In this document: one piece after another, positions 10,049-19,262 of the stretch
How the letters are laid out: every line of letters starts with the position of its first letter
Position numbering within the stretch: position 1 is the stretch's first letter
Position numbers and translations under genes: made by a program
Notes under the pieces: model-generated
Told to the model about the DNA's origin: nothing
Databases searched by the model: none
Seen by the model: the letters and a program-made list of their open reading frames with translations, nothing else
Assembly (NCBI RefSeq): GCF_001571365.1
Contig: NZ_BCTQ01000018.1
Location: 60,895 to 124,894 of the forward strand
DNA from: Achromobacter denitrificans NBRC 15125
GTDB lineage: Bacteria; Pseudomonadota; Gammaproteobacteria; Burkholderiales; Burkholderiaceae_B
Direction of reading: 5' to 3'
DNA length: 64,000 bases

Positions 10049-11260
10049 ATGACCACCCGCCCGATCTATCTGGACTATTCCGCCACGACGCCCGTGGATC
10101 CCCGCGTCGTCGAGAAGATGGTGCCCTGGCTGTACGACAATTTCGGCAACCCGGCCTCCCGCAGCCATGCGTTCGGCTGGGAGTCGGAAGAGGCCGTCGA
10201 GCGCGCCCGCGAAGAAGTCGCCAAGCTGGTGAACGCGGACCCGCGCGAAATCGTCTGGACGTCCGGCGCCACGGAATCCGACAACCTGGCCATCAAGGGC
10301 GCCGCCAACTTCTACGCCGAGCGCGGCAAGCACATCATTACCGTCAAAACCGAGCACAAGGCCGTGCTGGACACCTGTCGCGAACTTGAGCGCCAGGGCT
10401 TCGAAGTGACCTACCTGGACGTGAAGGACAACGGCCTGATCGACCTGGACGTCTTCAAGGCCGCGCTGCGCCCCGACACCGTGCTGGTGTCGGTGATGAT
10501 GGTGAACAACGAAATCGGCGTGATCCAGGACGTGGAAACGCTGGGCGAGATCTGCCGCGAGAAGGGCATCATCTTCCACGTGGACGCCGCCCAGGCGACC
10601 GGCAAGGTGGAAATCGACCTGCAAAAGCTCAAGGTCGATCTGATGTCGTTCTCCGCCCACAAGACCTACGGCCCCAAGGGCATTGGTGCGCTGTACGTGC
10701 GCCGCAAGCCGCGCATCCGCATCGAAGCCCAGATGCACGGCGGCGGCCACGAGCGCGGTTTCCGCTCGGGCACGCTGGCCACGCACCAGATCGTCGGCAT
10801 GGGCGAGGCCTTCCGCCTGGCCCGCGAGGAAATGGGCACCGAGAACGAGCGCATCCGCATGCTGCGCGACCGCCTCTGGAACGGCCTGTCGCAGATCGAA
10901 GAGGTCTACCTCAACGGCGACATGGACCAGCGCGTTCCGCACAACCTGAACGTGAGCTTCAACTACGTCGAAGGCGAGTCCCTGATCATGGCGATCAAGG
11001 AACTGGCCGTGTCCAGCGGCTCGGCCTGCACCTCGGCCAGCCTGGAGCCGTCCTATGTGTTGCGCGCCCTGGGCCGCAACGACGAACTGGCGCACAGCTC
11101 GATCCGTTTCACGCTCGGCCGCTTTACGACCGAGCAGGAAGTCGATTTCGCCGTGGAGCTCATCAAGAGCCGCGTCGGCAAGCTGCGCGACATGTCGCCG
11201 CTGTGGGAAATGGCCAAGGAAGGCATCGACTTGAATAGCGTGCAGTGGGCCGCGCACTGA
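10049..11260 (+). CDS. iscS: Cysteine desulfurase IscS
   Basis: PLP enzyme (403 aa) that takes sulfur from cysteine as a persulfide and donates it to IscU. It begins [20 protein letters not shown]. The PLP lysine is K205 in [11 protein letters not shown] and the persulfide Cys is C327 in the mobile loop [17 protein letters not shown]. The C-terminal [18 protein letters not shown] region, which contacts IscU in E. coli, is present. Length matches the family. It lies 18 nt after iscR in the operon. Confidence 0.98.
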   Translation: MTTRPIYLDYSATTPVDPRVVEKMVPWLYDNFGNPASRSHAFGWESEEAVERAREEVAKLVNADPREIVWTSGATESDNLAIKGAANFYAERGKHIITVKTEHKAVLDTCRELERQGFEVTYLDVKDNGLIDLDVFKAALRPDTVLVSVMMVNNEIGVIQDVETLGEICREKGIIFHVDAAQATGKVEIDLQKLKVDLMSFSAHKTYGPKGIGALYVRRKPRIRIEAQMHGGGHERGFRSGTLATHQIVGMGEAFRLAREEMGTENERIRMLRDRLWNGLSQIEEVYLNGDMDQRVPHNLNVSFNYVEGESLIMAIKELAVSSGSACTSASLEPSYVLRALGRNDELAHSSIRFTLGRFTTEQEVDFAVELIKSRVGKLRDMSPLWEMAKEGIDLNSVQWAAH

Positions 11261-11293
11261 GCGCCCGCGCCAAGAAATCCGTGGAGAAATAGC

Positions 11294-11698
11294 ATGTCTT
11301 ACAGCACCAAAGTTCTGGATCACTACGAAAACCCGCGCAACGTCGGCTCGTTCGACAAGTCGGACGAATCGGTGGGCACCGGCATGGTCGGCGCGCCGGC
11401 CTGTGGCGACGTCATGAAGCTGCAGATCAAGGTGAATGAAGCCGGCGTGATCGAAGACGCGCGCTTCAAGACCTACGGCTGCGGTTCGGCCATCGCCTCC
11501 AGCTCGCTGGTGACGGAATGGGTCAAGGGCAAGACGCTCGACGAAGCCATGAAGATCCGCAATACCCAGATCGCCGAAGAACTGGCCCTGCCGCCCGTGA
11601 AGGTCCACTGTTCCATCCTGGCCGAAGACGCGATCAAGGCCGCGGTGCAGAACTACAAAGAAAAGCATTCGGTTCCGGCCGAAGCCGTGGCGAGCTGA
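11294..11698 (+). CDS. iscU: Fe-S cluster scaffold protein IscU
   Basis: Scaffold on which [2Fe-2S] clusters are assembled (134 aa). The three cluster Cys are C37 (APACGDV), C63 (TYGCGSA) and C106 (VHCSIL), with H105 next to the last. The HscA-recognition motif LPPVK is at residues 99-103. A good ribosome-binding site (GTGGAGAAAT) precedes the ATG. Sits between iscS and iscA, whose ATG follows the stop after 2 nt. Confidence 0.98.
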   Translation: MSYSTKVLDHYENPRNVGSFDKSDESVGTGMVGAPACGDVMKLQIKVNEAGVIEDARFKTYGCGSAIASSSLVTEWVKGKTLDEAMKIRNTQIAEELALPPVKVHCSILAEDAIKAAVQNYKEKHSVPAEAVAS

Positions 11699-11700
11699 AC

Positions 11701-12024
11701 ATGTCCGTTACCCTGACCCAACAGGCCGCCACCCATATCGGCCGCTACTTGCAGAAGCGCGGAAAGGGTATCGGCTTGCGGCTCGGCGTTAGGACGACCG
11801 GCTGTTCGGGCATGGCCTACAAGCTGGAGTACGTGGACGACGCGGCGTCGGAAGACGTGGTGTTCGAAAGCTTCGGCGTGAAGGTCTTCGTGGACCCGAA
11901 AAGCCTGGCCTACCTGGACGGCACCGAACTCGACTACGCCCGCGAAGGCCTGAACGAAGGCTTCAAGTTCCGCAACCCCAACGAGAAGGCGACCTGCGGC
12001 TGCGGCGAGTCGTTCACGGTGTAA
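11701..12024 (+). CDS. iscA: A-type Fe-S carrier IscA
   Basis: A-type carrier that passes Fe-S clusters to apoproteins (107 aa). The three ligand cysteines are C35 (TTGCSGMAY), C99 and C101 (TCGCGESF near the C terminus), exactly as in E. coli IscA. The start 2 nt after the iscU stop indicates translational coupling. hscB follows after 3 nt. Confidence 0.97.
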   Translation: MSVTLTQQAATHIGRYLQKRGKGIGLRLGVRTTGCSGMAYKLEYVDDAASEDVVFESFGVKVFVDPKSLAYLDGTELDYAREGLNEGFKFRNPNEKATCGCGESFTV

Positions 12025-12027
12025 GTC

Positions 12028-12540
12028 TTGGCTGGAGACGATCACTTCAGCCTGTTCGGGCTGCCGGCACGTTTCGACCTTGACGCCCAGGCGCTGGAAA
12101 GCGCGTGGCGCGCCGTCGCCGCCCAGGTTCACCCCGACCGCTACGCCACGGCCAGCCCCGCGGAGCGCCGCGTCGCCATGCAATGGGCGGCGCGCGCCAA
12201 CGAGGCCTACCGTCAGTTGCGCGATCCGCTGCTGCGCGCGCGCTACCTGTGCGAACAGGCCGGCGTGGACCTGCAGACCGAAAGCAATACGTCCATGGAC
12301 GGCGCTTTCCTGATGCAGCAGATGACCTGGCGCGAGATGCTGGACGATGCGCGCGGAGACGCGGCGGCGCTGGCCGCCCTGCAAGCGGAACTGCAGCAGG
12401 CGCGCGACGCCATGCGCGCCACGCTCGCCCGCTTGCTGGACCAGGATCGGGACTACGCCGCGGCCGGGCTCAAGGTGCGGGAATGGATGTTCGTGGAGAA
12501 GCTGGCGGAAGAGCTGGCCAACGCCCAGCCCGCCGGATAG
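12028..12540 (+). CDS. hscB: Co-chaperone HscB (J-protein)
   Basis: J-domain co-chaperone (170 aa) that delivers IscU to HscA and stimulates its ATPase. It opens [15 protein letters not shown] with the HPD motif at residues 35-37 and has the C-terminal three-helix IscU-binding domain ([18 protein letters not shown] onward). The start codon is TTG (12028), 3 nt after the iscA stop; no ATG fits the conserved N terminus. A rare start may hold HscB below IscU/IscA levels. Confidence 0.95.
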   Translation: MAGDDHFSLFGLPARFDLDAQALESAWRAVAAQVHPDRYATASPAERRVAMQWAARANEAYRQLRDPLLRARYLCEQAGVDLQTESNTSMDGAFLMQQMTWREMLDDARGDAAALAALQAELQQARDAMRATLARLLDQDRDYAAAGLKVREWMFVEKLAEELANAQPAG

Positions 12541-12557
12541 CCCAGGGCGCGCCGGGA

Positions 12558-12574
12558 GGCCCGCAAGGCGGGCC
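12558..12574. other. Intercistronic hairpin between hscB and hscA
   Basis: GGCCCGC, AAG loop, GCGGGCC: a 7-bp stem in the 64-nt gap, the longest inside the isc operon. No T-run, so more likely an mRNA-processing, stability or partial-attenuation element than a terminator. Confidence 0.4.
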
Positions 12575-12604
12575 CCGCCGCCCACTGACCAGAAAAACAG
12601 AATC

Positions 12605-14467
12605 ATGGCCTTATTGCAGATTTCCGAACCCGGTGAATCGCCCGCGCCGCACCAGCGCAAGCTGGCGGTCGGGATCGACCTGGGCACGACCAACTCCCTA
12701 GTCGCGGCGGTGCGCAGCAGCGTCGCCGAAGTGCTGCCCGACGCGCAAGGCCATGCCTTGCTGCCGTCCGCGGTGCGCTACTTCGCCGATGGCAAGGTCA
12801 CCACCGGCCGCGAGCCGCTGGGCCAGCAGGCCCAGGATCCGCTGAATACCGTCGTGTCGGTGAAGCGCTTCATGGGGCGGTCCCTGGAAGAGGCGCGCGC
12901 GATGCGCGCGCCGTACGAATTCGTCGACGCGCCCGGCATGGTGCGCATCCGCACGGCGCAGGGAGACCTGAGCCCGGTGGAAGTGTCGGCGCAGATCCTG
13001 GCGGTCTTGCGCCAGCGCGCCGAAGACGTGCTGGGCGACGACCTGGTCGGCGCCGTCATCACGGTGCCGGCGTATTTCGACGACGCCCAGCGCCAGGCCA
13101 CGCGCGACGCGGCTCGCCTGGCCGGGCTGAACGTGCTGCGGCTGCTGAACGAGCCTACCGCGGCGGCGATCGCCTACGGCCTGGACAACGCGGCCGAAGG
13201 CGTCTACGCAGTCTATGACCTGGGCGGCGGCACTTTCGATATTTCCATCCTGCGCCTGACCCAGGGCGTGTTCGAAGTCATCTCCACGGGCGGCGACACC
13301 GCGCTCGGCGGCGACGATTTCGACGCCCTGATCGTGGACCACGTGCTGGCCGGGCTGGCCTCGGGCGAGCTCACGCCCTCGGACCGCCGCGGCCTGCTGA
13401 TGGCGGCGCGCGCGGCGCGCGAAGCGCTGTCGGACGCCGACGAGGCCAGGCTGCAGCTCGCGCTGTCGGACGGCCGCGCGGTGGACGCGGCGCTGACCCG
13501 CGCCGAATTCGAAACCCTGGCCCAGCCCCTGATCGGCCGCACGCTGGACTGCGCGCGCCGGGCGCTGCGCGACGCATCGCTGGCGCCGGCCGACGTGCGC
13601 GGCGTGGTAATGGTGGGCGGCGCCACGCGCATGCCGGTCGTGCGCCAAGCCGTGGGGCAGCTGTTCGGCACGCCGCCCCTGACCGATCTGGACCCGGACC
13701 AGGTGGTGGCGCTGGGCGCGGCCCTGCAGGCCAACCTGCTGGCGGGCAATCGCGCGCCGGGCGAGGACTGGCTGCTGCTGGACGTGATCCCGCTGTCGCT
13801 CGGCCTGGAAACCATGGGCGGCCTGGTGGAGCGCATCATTCCGCGCAACAGCACCATTCCCGTGGCGCGCGCTCAGGAATTCACGACCTTCAAGGACGGC
13901 CAGACGGCGATGTGCATCCACGTGGTGCAGGGCGAACGCGACCTGGTCGCCGATTCGCGCTCGCTGGCGCGGTTCGAGCTGCGCGGCATCCCGCCCATGG
14001 TGGCGGGCGCGGCGCGCATCCGCGTGACCTTCCAGGTGGACGCGGACGGCCTGCTGAGCGTGACGGCGCGCGAACAGAGCCAGGGCGTCGAGGCCATGGT
14101 GTCGGTCAAGCCGTCCTACGGCCTGTCCGACGACGAGATCGCGCAGATGCTGGCCGATAGCGTGGCGCAGGCGGACTCGGACGCGCAGGCGCGCATGCTG
14201 CGCGAGCAGCAGGTGGACGCGCGCCAGTTGGTCGAGTCGGTCCAGGCCGCGCTGGCCGTGGACGGCGACCTGCTGGACGCGGACGAGCGCAAGCGCGTGG
14301 ACGAATGCCTGCAGGCCGCCGTCGCGGCCCAGGACGCCGCGGACGCGGACACCGTGAAAGCCGCGGTGCAGGCCCTGTCCGCCGCGACCGACGAGTTCGC
14401 CGCGCGACGGATGGACCGCAGCATCCGCGCCGCGCTGGCCGGCCGCAAACTTGATGAGATCGCCTGA
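12605..14467 (+). CDS. hscA: Fe-S assembly Hsp70 chaperone HscA
   Basis: Specialised Hsp70 (620 aa) that remodels IscU for cluster transfer. Nucleotide-binding domain signatures: [13 protein letters not shown] near residue 25, [49 protein letters not shown] and [13 protein letters not shown]. The substrate-binding domain follows ([14 protein letters not shown] linker, then a beta-sandwich and helical lid). Start at ATG 12605; upstream in-frame sequence lies inside hscB. Followed 9 nt later by fdx. Confidence 0.97.
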   Translation: MALLQISEPGESPAPHQRKLAVGIDLGTTNSLVAAVRSSVAEVLPDAQGHALLPSAVRYFADGKVTTGREPLGQQAQDPLNTVVSVKRFMGRSLEEARAMRAPYEFVDAPGMVRIRTAQGDLSPVEVSAQILAVLRQRAEDVLGDDLVGAVITVPAYFDDAQRQATRDAARLAGLNVLRLLNEPTAAAIAYGLDNAAEGVYAVYDLGGGTFDISILRLTQGVFEVISTGGDTALGGDDFDALIVDHVLAGLASGELTPSDRRGLLMAARAAREALSDADEARLQLALSDGRAVDAALTRAEFETLAQPLIGRTLDCARRALRDASLAPADVRGVVMVGGATRMPVVRQAVGQLFGTPPLTDLDPDQVVALGAALQANLLAGNRAPGEDWLLLDVIPLSLGLETMGGLVERIIPRNSTIPVARAQEFTTFKDGQTAMCIHVVQGERDLVADSRSLARFELRGIPPMVAGAARIRVTFQVDADGLLSVTAREQSQGVEAMVSVKPSYGLSDDEIAQMLADSVAQADSDAQARMLREQQVDARQLVESVQAALAVDGDLLDADERKRVDECLQAAVAAQDAADADTVKAAVQALSAATDEFAARRMDRSIRAALAGRKLDEIA

Positions 14468-14476
14468 TAACACGTT

Positions 14477-14818
14477 ATGCCGAAACTGACTGTATTGCCT
14501 CATCCCGAGTACTGCCCGGAAGGCGCGGTGATCGAAGACGCGCCCAAGGGCGTGTCGATCTGCCGCGTGCTGCTGGATAACCATATCGATATCGAGCATG
14601 CCTGCGAGCTGTCCTGCGCGTGCACCACCTGTCACGTGGTGGTCAAGCAGGGCTATGCGTCGCTGGAAGACGCCACCGACGACGAGGAGGACCTGCTCGA
14701 CAAGGCCTGGGGCCTGACCCCGACCTCGCGCCTGTCCTGCCAGGCGGTGGTGGCGGACGCCGACCTGACGGTCGAGATTCCCAAGTACACCATCAACCAC
14801 GCGAAAGAGGGCCATTGA
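14477..14818 (+). CDS. fdx: [2Fe-2S] ferredoxin of the ISC system
   Basis: Adrenodoxin-type ferredoxin (113 aa) supplying electrons for cluster assembly on IscU. Cluster ligands are C43, C49, C52 (HACELSCACTTCHV) and C88 (RLSCQAVV), the standard CX5CX2C...C pattern. C-terminal VEIPKYTINHAKE is characteristic of ISC ferredoxins. Its TGA overlaps the ATG of iscX by one base. Confidence 0.97.
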   Translation: MPKLTVLPHPEYCPEGAVIEDAPKGVSICRVLLDNHIDIEHACELSCACTTCHVVVKQGYASLEDATDDEEDLLDKAWGLTPTSRLSCQAVVADADLTVEIPKYTINHAKEGH

Positions 14819-15012
14819 TGAAGTGGACCGACACCTACGAGATCGCCGCCGCGCTGGCGGACACGTATCCCGACGTGGACCCCAAGACGCTGCGTTTCGT
14901 GCAGCTGCGCGAGTGGGTCCTGGCCCTGCCGGGCTTCAGTGACGACCCGGCCCACTGCGGCGAAAAGATCCTGGAGGCCATCCAGATGGCCTGGATCGAC
15001 GAAGCCGACTGA
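14818..15012 (+). CDS. iscX: IscX (YfhJ), ISC accessory protein
   Basis: Small acidic protein (64 aa) that binds IscS and tunes cluster-assembly rate. MKWTDTYEIAAALADTYPDVDP and FVQLREWVLALPGF...EAIQMAWIDE are the family hallmarks. Translationally coupled to fdx (TGATG). Last gene of the isc operon; a strong terminator follows within 10 nt. Confidence 0.95.
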   Translation: MKWTDTYEIAAALADTYPDVDPKTLRFVQLREWVLALPGFSDDPAHCGEKILEAIQMAWIDEAD

Positions 15013-15018
15013 AGAAAG

Positions 15019-15043
15019 AAGCTCCCTGCGGGGAGCTTTTTTT
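15019..15043 (+). terminator. Intrinsic terminator of the isc operon
   Basis: AAGCTCCC, TGCG loop, GGGAGCTT followed by a T7 run, beginning 7 nt after the iscX stop. Textbook Rho-independent terminator. Confidence 0.95.
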
Positions 15044-15093
15044 CTTTCCCGGTATCATGAGGGATCCCGTTGTTCTCCTTCCCGAGTCTAGAG

Positions 15094-15978
15094 ATGCCCG
15101 CTGCCCAATTGCGTTTTGGCCTGGCCGCCAACCGGCTCCACCACGAAACTCCCGACGCCGCCCTGTTTACCTGGCTGCGCGCATGTTCGCCGACGATCCG
15201 CGAGCTGGGTGTGCAGCTGCATACCGTGGGCCGCACGCACGACGCGATCGTGCGCGAGGGCATGCTGCAGGGCTATAGCGGGCTGGTTCGCTATCCCTAT
15301 GGCCGCGAGGGCGGGCTGATGAAGCTGGTGGCCCGCGTCACCGAGGGCCGCGACGGCAACGCGCCGTTCGACGGCGCGATCTACCTGATCGATCCGGTGG
15401 ATCCTTCTTCGATTTTCCCCGAGGCGCTGGCGCTCAAGCGGCAGTGCATCACGCATGGCCGGCCGTTCATTTCGACGCTGGCCGGCGCCATCGAGTGGAT
15501 GGAAGTGGAGCGCGTGCACGCCGGGCTGGCGCCGGACGAGTCGGCCTCGCGCCTGTTCAATTTCACCGGCCAGACGCTGGCGCTGATCGCGCACGATGCC
15601 TTGAAGGACGAGATGGTGGCGTTCGCCGCCGAGCATTTCGACGTGCTGTCGCAATTCGCGCGGCGCGTGGCCACGGGCACGACCGGCGGCCGCCTCAATG
15701 AACTGGCTTGGTCGCGCGGATGGCCCAAGGACACGCCCTGGGTGCACCGCTATCTGAGCGGGCCGCTGGGCGGCGACGCCCAGATCGCCGAACTGGTGCT
15801 GGAGCATCAGTGCCAGCGCGTCATCTTTTTCGAGGATCCGCACGTGGCCCGCCAGCACGAGGCCGACATCCAACTGCTGGAGCGCGCGGTGCGCGTGGTG
15901 ACGGAATCGGCCACCTGCGCAACCTCGCCGACCGTGGCGCGGCGTTGGGCGCAGGCGGTGGAAAAGCGGCAAGCCTGA
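15094..15978 (+). CDS. mgsA: Methylglyoxal synthase with a duplicated MGS-like domain
   Basis: 294 aa, about twice the length of E. coli MgsA. The C-terminal half (about 160-285) carries all expected methylglyoxal synthase features: ALIAHDALKDEM (H167, D168), TGTTGGRL (195-201), SGPLGGD (D228), FFEDP (D248) and QHEAD (H255). It should convert dihydroxyacetone phosphate to methylglyoxal. The N-terminal half (about 7-135) lines up with it segment for segment (VGRTHDAI, RYPYGREGG, IYLIDPVDP), but the HD pair reads NR and GGD reads GGL, so it looks like a non-catalytic, perhaps regulatory copy. ATG 15094 chosen; a TTG at 15070 is possible. Its promoter must lie in the short gap after the isc terminator. 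Confidence 0.82.
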   Translation: MPAAQLRFGLAANRLHHETPDAALFTWLRACSPTIRELGVQLHTVGRTHDAIVREGMLQGYSGLVRYPYGREGGLMKLVARVTEGRDGNAPFDGAIYLIDPVDPSSIFPEALALKRQCITHGRPFISTLAGAIEWMEVERVHAGLAPDESASRLFNFTGQTLALIAHDALKDEMVAFAAEHFDVLSQFARRVATGTTGGRLNELAWSRGWPKDTPWVHRYLSGPLGGDAQIAELVLEHQCQRVIFFEDPHVARQHEADIQLLERAVRVVTESATCATSPTVARRWAQAVEKRQA

Positions 15979-15981
15979 CCG

Positions 15982-16929
15982 CTAGCCGGGCGCCGCGGCG
16001 GGGTGCGCGTCCGCGATGATGCGGGCCAGGCGGTCGGCCACGGCCGCCGCCGCCATCGATAGCGGCAGGACGTCCGAGCGGCACAGGAACACCGGCCGGG
16101 TCAGCCTGGACGCGCCGATGCGGCGCAGCACCACCTCGCCGCGTTGGGCCTCCTGGCGCACCGCTTCGTACGAAAGAATCGTGTGCGCGACCCCGGCCTG
16201 CGCCAGTTCGATCAGCTGGGGAATGGCATTGGCCTCCGCGATGACGCGGAATTCGACGCGCTCGCGTTGCTGGTACTGGTCCAGCAGGCGGCGCAGGCTG
16301 TGCGGATTTCCCGGCAGCACCAGCGGCAGCTCCGACAGGGCGCGCAAGCTGATCGCCGGCAGCGCGTGCAGATCGGCGGCCGGCTTTTTCACAGACCTGG
16401 ACTTCGCCGCGGGCGGGGACACCACCACCAGTTCTTCGTCGATCAGATGCTGGAACCGCAGATCGACCGATGCCTCGTCGCTGAACGTCAGGCCCAGGTC
16501 CGCGTGGCCCGAACTGACGAAGCCGGGGATGTATCCGGTGCTGGATTCGATGATCTTCAGGTAGACCCCCGGCCAATGCTTCAGGCTGAACCGCAAGAGC
16601 GGCACGGTCAGCAGCTTGGCCATGGACATCGACATCGCCAGCGATACGGCGCCGCGGGGCGCGTTGAGGTCTTCCCGCACGTCCGCGCGCGCCGCATCGA
16701 TGCGTCCCAGGATCTCCCGGGCGTGCGCCAGCAGGCGCGCGCCGGCGGCGGTGGGCGCGACCCCTCGGGCGCTGCGATGCAGCAGCACCACGCCCAGGTC
16801 TTCCTCCAGGTTCCGCATCAACAGGCTCAGCGCGGGCTGGGCCACGTGCAGCGCAGCCGCCGCGCGGCTGATCGACCCGGTCGACACCACGGCGACGAAG
16901 CACTGCATGGCGCGTATGGACATGCTCAT
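15982..16929 (-). CDS. LysR-family transcriptional regulator
   Basis: LysR-type regulator (315 aa). The N-terminal winged HTH is MQCFVAVVSTGSISRAAAAL, HVAQPALSLLMRNLEEDLGV, LLHRSARGVAPTAAGARLL, followed by a periplasmic-binding-like effector domain (about 95-300). It converges with the MGS gene (3-nt gap) and diverges from the Bug/CaiB/crotonase operon, across a 126-bp region holding an 8-bp inverted repeat. It most likely activates that operon in response to its acid or CoA intermediate. Confidence 0.93.
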   Translation of the reverse strand: MSMSIRAMQCFVAVVSTGSISRAAAALHVAQPALSLLMRNLEEDLGVVLLHRSARGVAPTAAGARLLAHAREILGRIDAARADVREDLNAPRGAVSLAMSMSMAKLLTVPLLRFSLKHWPGVYLKIIESSTGYIPGFVSSGHADLGLTFSDEASVDLRFQHLIDEELVVVSPPAAKSRSVKKPAADLHALPAISLRALSELPLVLPGNPHSLRRLLDQYQQRERVEFRVIAEANAIPQLIELAQAGVAHTILSYEAVRQEAQRGEVVLRRIGASRLTRPVFLCRSDVLPLSMAAAAVADRLARIIADAHPAAAPG

Positions 16930-16949
16930 CGGAGGCCCTCCTGCCTGCT

Positions 16950-16977
16950 CAGGCCATCACAAATTTATTATGGCCTG
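16950..16977. promoter_or_regulatory. LysR-type operator between the regulator and Bug operon
   Basis: CAGGCCAT (16950-16957) and ATGGCCTG (16970-16977), perfect 8-bp arms with a 12-bp AT-rich centre, located 20 bp from the LysR start codon and 78 bp before the Bug ATG. Symmetry and position match LysR recognition sites. Confidence 0.6.
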
Positions 16978-17055
16978 CATATTTAAACGGTATTTCTAAT
17001 ATATCAATCCGCTTCGCATAATGGGCGCCACTGCCAAGAAAACTTCGGAGACATC

Positions 17056-18030
17056 ATGACGCTCAACAGAATCCTGGCCGCGTGCCTGGCCTCGGCAACT
17101 TTGTCCGCCCCGGCTTTGGCCGATACCTGGCCGTCCAAGCCCATTACCCTGGTCGTGCCGTTCTCGGCGGGCGGGCCGACCGACTTCATCGCCCGGCTGG
17201 TGGCCGAGCCGCTGGCGCGCGAGCTGGGGCAGCAGGTCATCGTGCAGAACAAGCCCGGCGCCAGCGGCAACGTGGGCTACCAGAGCGTGCTGAACGGGCC
17301 GGCCGACGGCTACACGCTGATGCACAACACGGTGGCCATGCAGGCCATCAACCCGCTGATGTATCCCAGCGCCAAGATGAATCCGCTGAAGGACTACGTG
17401 CCCGTCGGCACCACCGGCGCCATGCCCAACCTCCTGGTGGTGAATCCGGAGCGCACGCCCGTCAAGACGCTGGCCGAACTGGTCGAGCGCGGGCGCAACA
17501 CGCCCAACGGCCTGAGCTACGCGACCTTCGGCCCGGGCAGCTCGCCGCACGTGTACGGCGCGTCGCTGCAGAAGCTGGCCGATTTCCAGGCGGTGGGCGT
17601 GGCCTACAAGGGCAGCGCCAATGCCGTGACCGACGTGATCGGCGGGCAGATCGATTTCCTGTTCGACAGCATGTCCACCAGCATCGGCCAGGTGCAGGGC
17701 GGCAGGCTCAAGGCCCTGGCCATCACGTCCGCCGAACGCTCGCCCTTGCTGCCGGACGTGCCGACGCTGAAGGAAGCCGGCTATCCCAGCCTGGACCTCA
17801 AATTCTGGTTCTCGCTGCAAACGCCCGCGGGCACGCCGGACGAGGCGGTGCAGAAGCTGCGCGCGGCGGTGGCCAAGGTAGTGGCGAGCGACGCCTACCG
17901 CAAGGCGATGCAGGAGCGCGGCGCCGAGGCGTTCCAGGTGGCGCCCGCGAACCTGGACGAATTCTTCAAGCACGAAACCGCCCAGTGGACGCAGGCCGCG
18001 AACACCATCGGGCTCAAGGCTGAACAATGA
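17056..18030 (+). CDS. Bug-family (TctC) periplasmic solute-binding protein
   Basis: Second Bug receptor of the window (324 aa). Signal peptide MTLNRILAACLASATLSAPA with cleavage near ALA|DTWPSKPI. The Bug loops are VVPFSAGGPTDFIARLV and NKPGASGNVGYQS. ATG 17056 has a ribosome-binding site in the preceding CTTCGGAGACATC. The stop overlaps the CaiB-family start (ATGA), so binding protein and CoA transferase are coupled. No TctAB membrane genes are present, so the partner transporter must be elsewhere. Ligand unknown. Confidence 0.91.
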   Translation: MTLNRILAACLASATLSAPALADTWPSKPITLVVPFSAGGPTDFIARLVAEPLARELGQQVIVQNKPGASGNVGYQSVLNGPADGYTLMHNTVAMQAINPLMYPSAKMNPLKDYVPVGTTGAMPNLLVVNPERTPVKTLAELVERGRNTPNGLSYATFGPGSSPHVYGASLQKLADFQAVGVAYKGSANAVTDVIGGQIDFLFDSMSTSIGQVQGGRLKALAITSAERSPLLPDVPTLKEAGYPSLDLKFWFSLQTPAGTPDEAVQKLRAAVAKVVASDAYRKAMQERGAEAFQVAPANLDEFFKHETAQWTQAANTIGLKAEQ

Positions 18031-19262
18031 ACATGGCTGCCGCTGACCGCATGACCCCGTTGAAGCACATCACCGTCCTGGACCTGAGCAAGGTCCTGGC
18101 CGGGCCGCTATGCGGGCAGTATCTGGGCGAGCTGGGCGCGCGCGTGATCAAGGTCGAGCCGGTGGGCACGGGCGACGATACGCGCGCCTGGCTGCCGCAG
18201 GATGGCGGCGAGTCCGCGACCTTCCTGGCGGTGAATCACAACAAGCGCAGCCTCGCCGTGGACCTGAAGACCGAAGCCGGACGCGCCGTCGTGCACCGCC
18301 TGGCGGCGCAGGCGGACGTGGTCCTGCAGGGTTTCGGGGGGAAGACCGCCGCGCGCCTGGGCGTGGACTACGACACGCTGAGCCGCATCAATCCCAAGCT
18401 GGTGTATTGCGAGATCTCCGGCTACGGCCGGGAAGGCCCGATGGGAGAGGAGCCGGGCTACGACGTCATGCTGCAGGCCTTCAGCGGCATGATCAGTACG
18501 ATGGGCGAGCCTGGCGGGAATTTCGCGCGCGCCAGCTTTTCGCCGGTGGACCTCGGAACCGGCTCGTACGCGCTGAGCGGGATCCTGGCGGCGCTGCTGG
18601 AACGCAGCCAGACGGGCCAGGGGCAATACCTGGACGTGTCGCTGCTGGACACCTCGCTGGGGCTGATGTCCTACATGGCGCAGAACTACTGGCGCACGGG
18701 CAAGGTGCCGCGCCGCATGGGCACGGGCCATCCGGCGATGTGCCCCTACCAGGCGTTCCGCGCCGCCGACGGCGACCTGATGCTGGGCGTCGGAAACGAT
18801 GCGCAATGGCAGCGTTTCTGCGCGGTGGCGGGCCTGCAGGCCTACGTGGACGCGCCGGAATTCGCCACCAACGCCGACCGCGTGCGCAACTTCGACGCCA
18901 CTGTCGCGCTGGTGCAGTCGCGCATCGAAACGCGCACCGTGGCGCAATGGCTGGATACGCTCAAGCCGGCGGGCATTGCCTGCTCCGCCATCCATACCCT
19001 GGACCAGGCGCTGGCCCACCCCCAGGTTGCCGCGCGCGAACTCATCGTGACCACCCGGCACCCCGTCCTGGGCGAGGTGCGGAACGTGGGGCTGCCGGTG
19101 CGGTTCGGCCGCCAGCCGCGCCAGGCCGCGCTGCCGGCGCCCCTGCTGGGCGAACATAGCCGCGAGATCCTGGCCGGACTGGGGTATGCGGAGGCCGAGA
19201 TCGAAGCCATGCTGGCCGAGGGCAGCGTCCAGGAAAACACCCGCAAAGGAGATCGGGCATGA
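18027..19262 (+). CDS. Class III (CaiB/BaiF) CoA-transferase
   Basis: 411-aa family III CoA-transferase moving CoA from a donor such as succinyl-CoA to an organic acid. Hallmarks: ITVLDLSKVLAGPLCGQYLGELGARVIKVE, NKRSLAVDLKTEAGR, ISGYGREGP, and the nucleophilic Asp in SPVDLGTGSYALSG. Overlaps Bug upstream and crotonase downstream by 4 nt each (ATGA), so the three form one coupled unit. Likely activates the acid captured by Bug; substrate not assignable. Confidence 0.92.
   Translation: MNMAAADRMTPLKHITVLDLSKVLAGPLCGQYLGELGARVIKVEPVGTGDDTRAWLPQDGGESATFLAVNHNKRSLAVDLKTEAGRAVVHRLAAQADVVLQGFGGKTAARLGVDYDTLSRINPKLVYCEISGYGREGPMGEEPGYDVMLQAFSGMISTMGEPGGNFARASFSPVDLGTGSYALSGILAALLERSQTGQGQYLDVSLLDTSLGLMSYMAQNYWRTGKVPRRMGTGHPAMCPYQAFRAADGDLMLGVGNDAQWQRFCAVAGLQAYVDAPEFATNADRVRNFDATVALVQSRIETRTVAQWLDTLKPAGIACSAIHTLDQALAHPQVAARELIVTTRHPVLGEVRNVGLPVRFGRQPRQAALPAPLLGEHSREILAGLGYAEAEIEAMLAEGSVQENTRKGDRA

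Noticed and set aside
9497..11668. Very long open frame (about 720 codons) antisense to iscR-iscS-iscU
   Set aside because: High-GC shadow of the isc genes; the translation is rich in Gly, His, Ala and Val repeats without domain motifs, while the plus strand encodes unmistakable Isc proteins.
12698..14815. Antisense open frame of about 700 codons opposite hscA and fdx
   Set aside because: Same compositional artefact; His/Arg/Gly/Ala-rich, no start-site support, opposite to a clear Hsp70.
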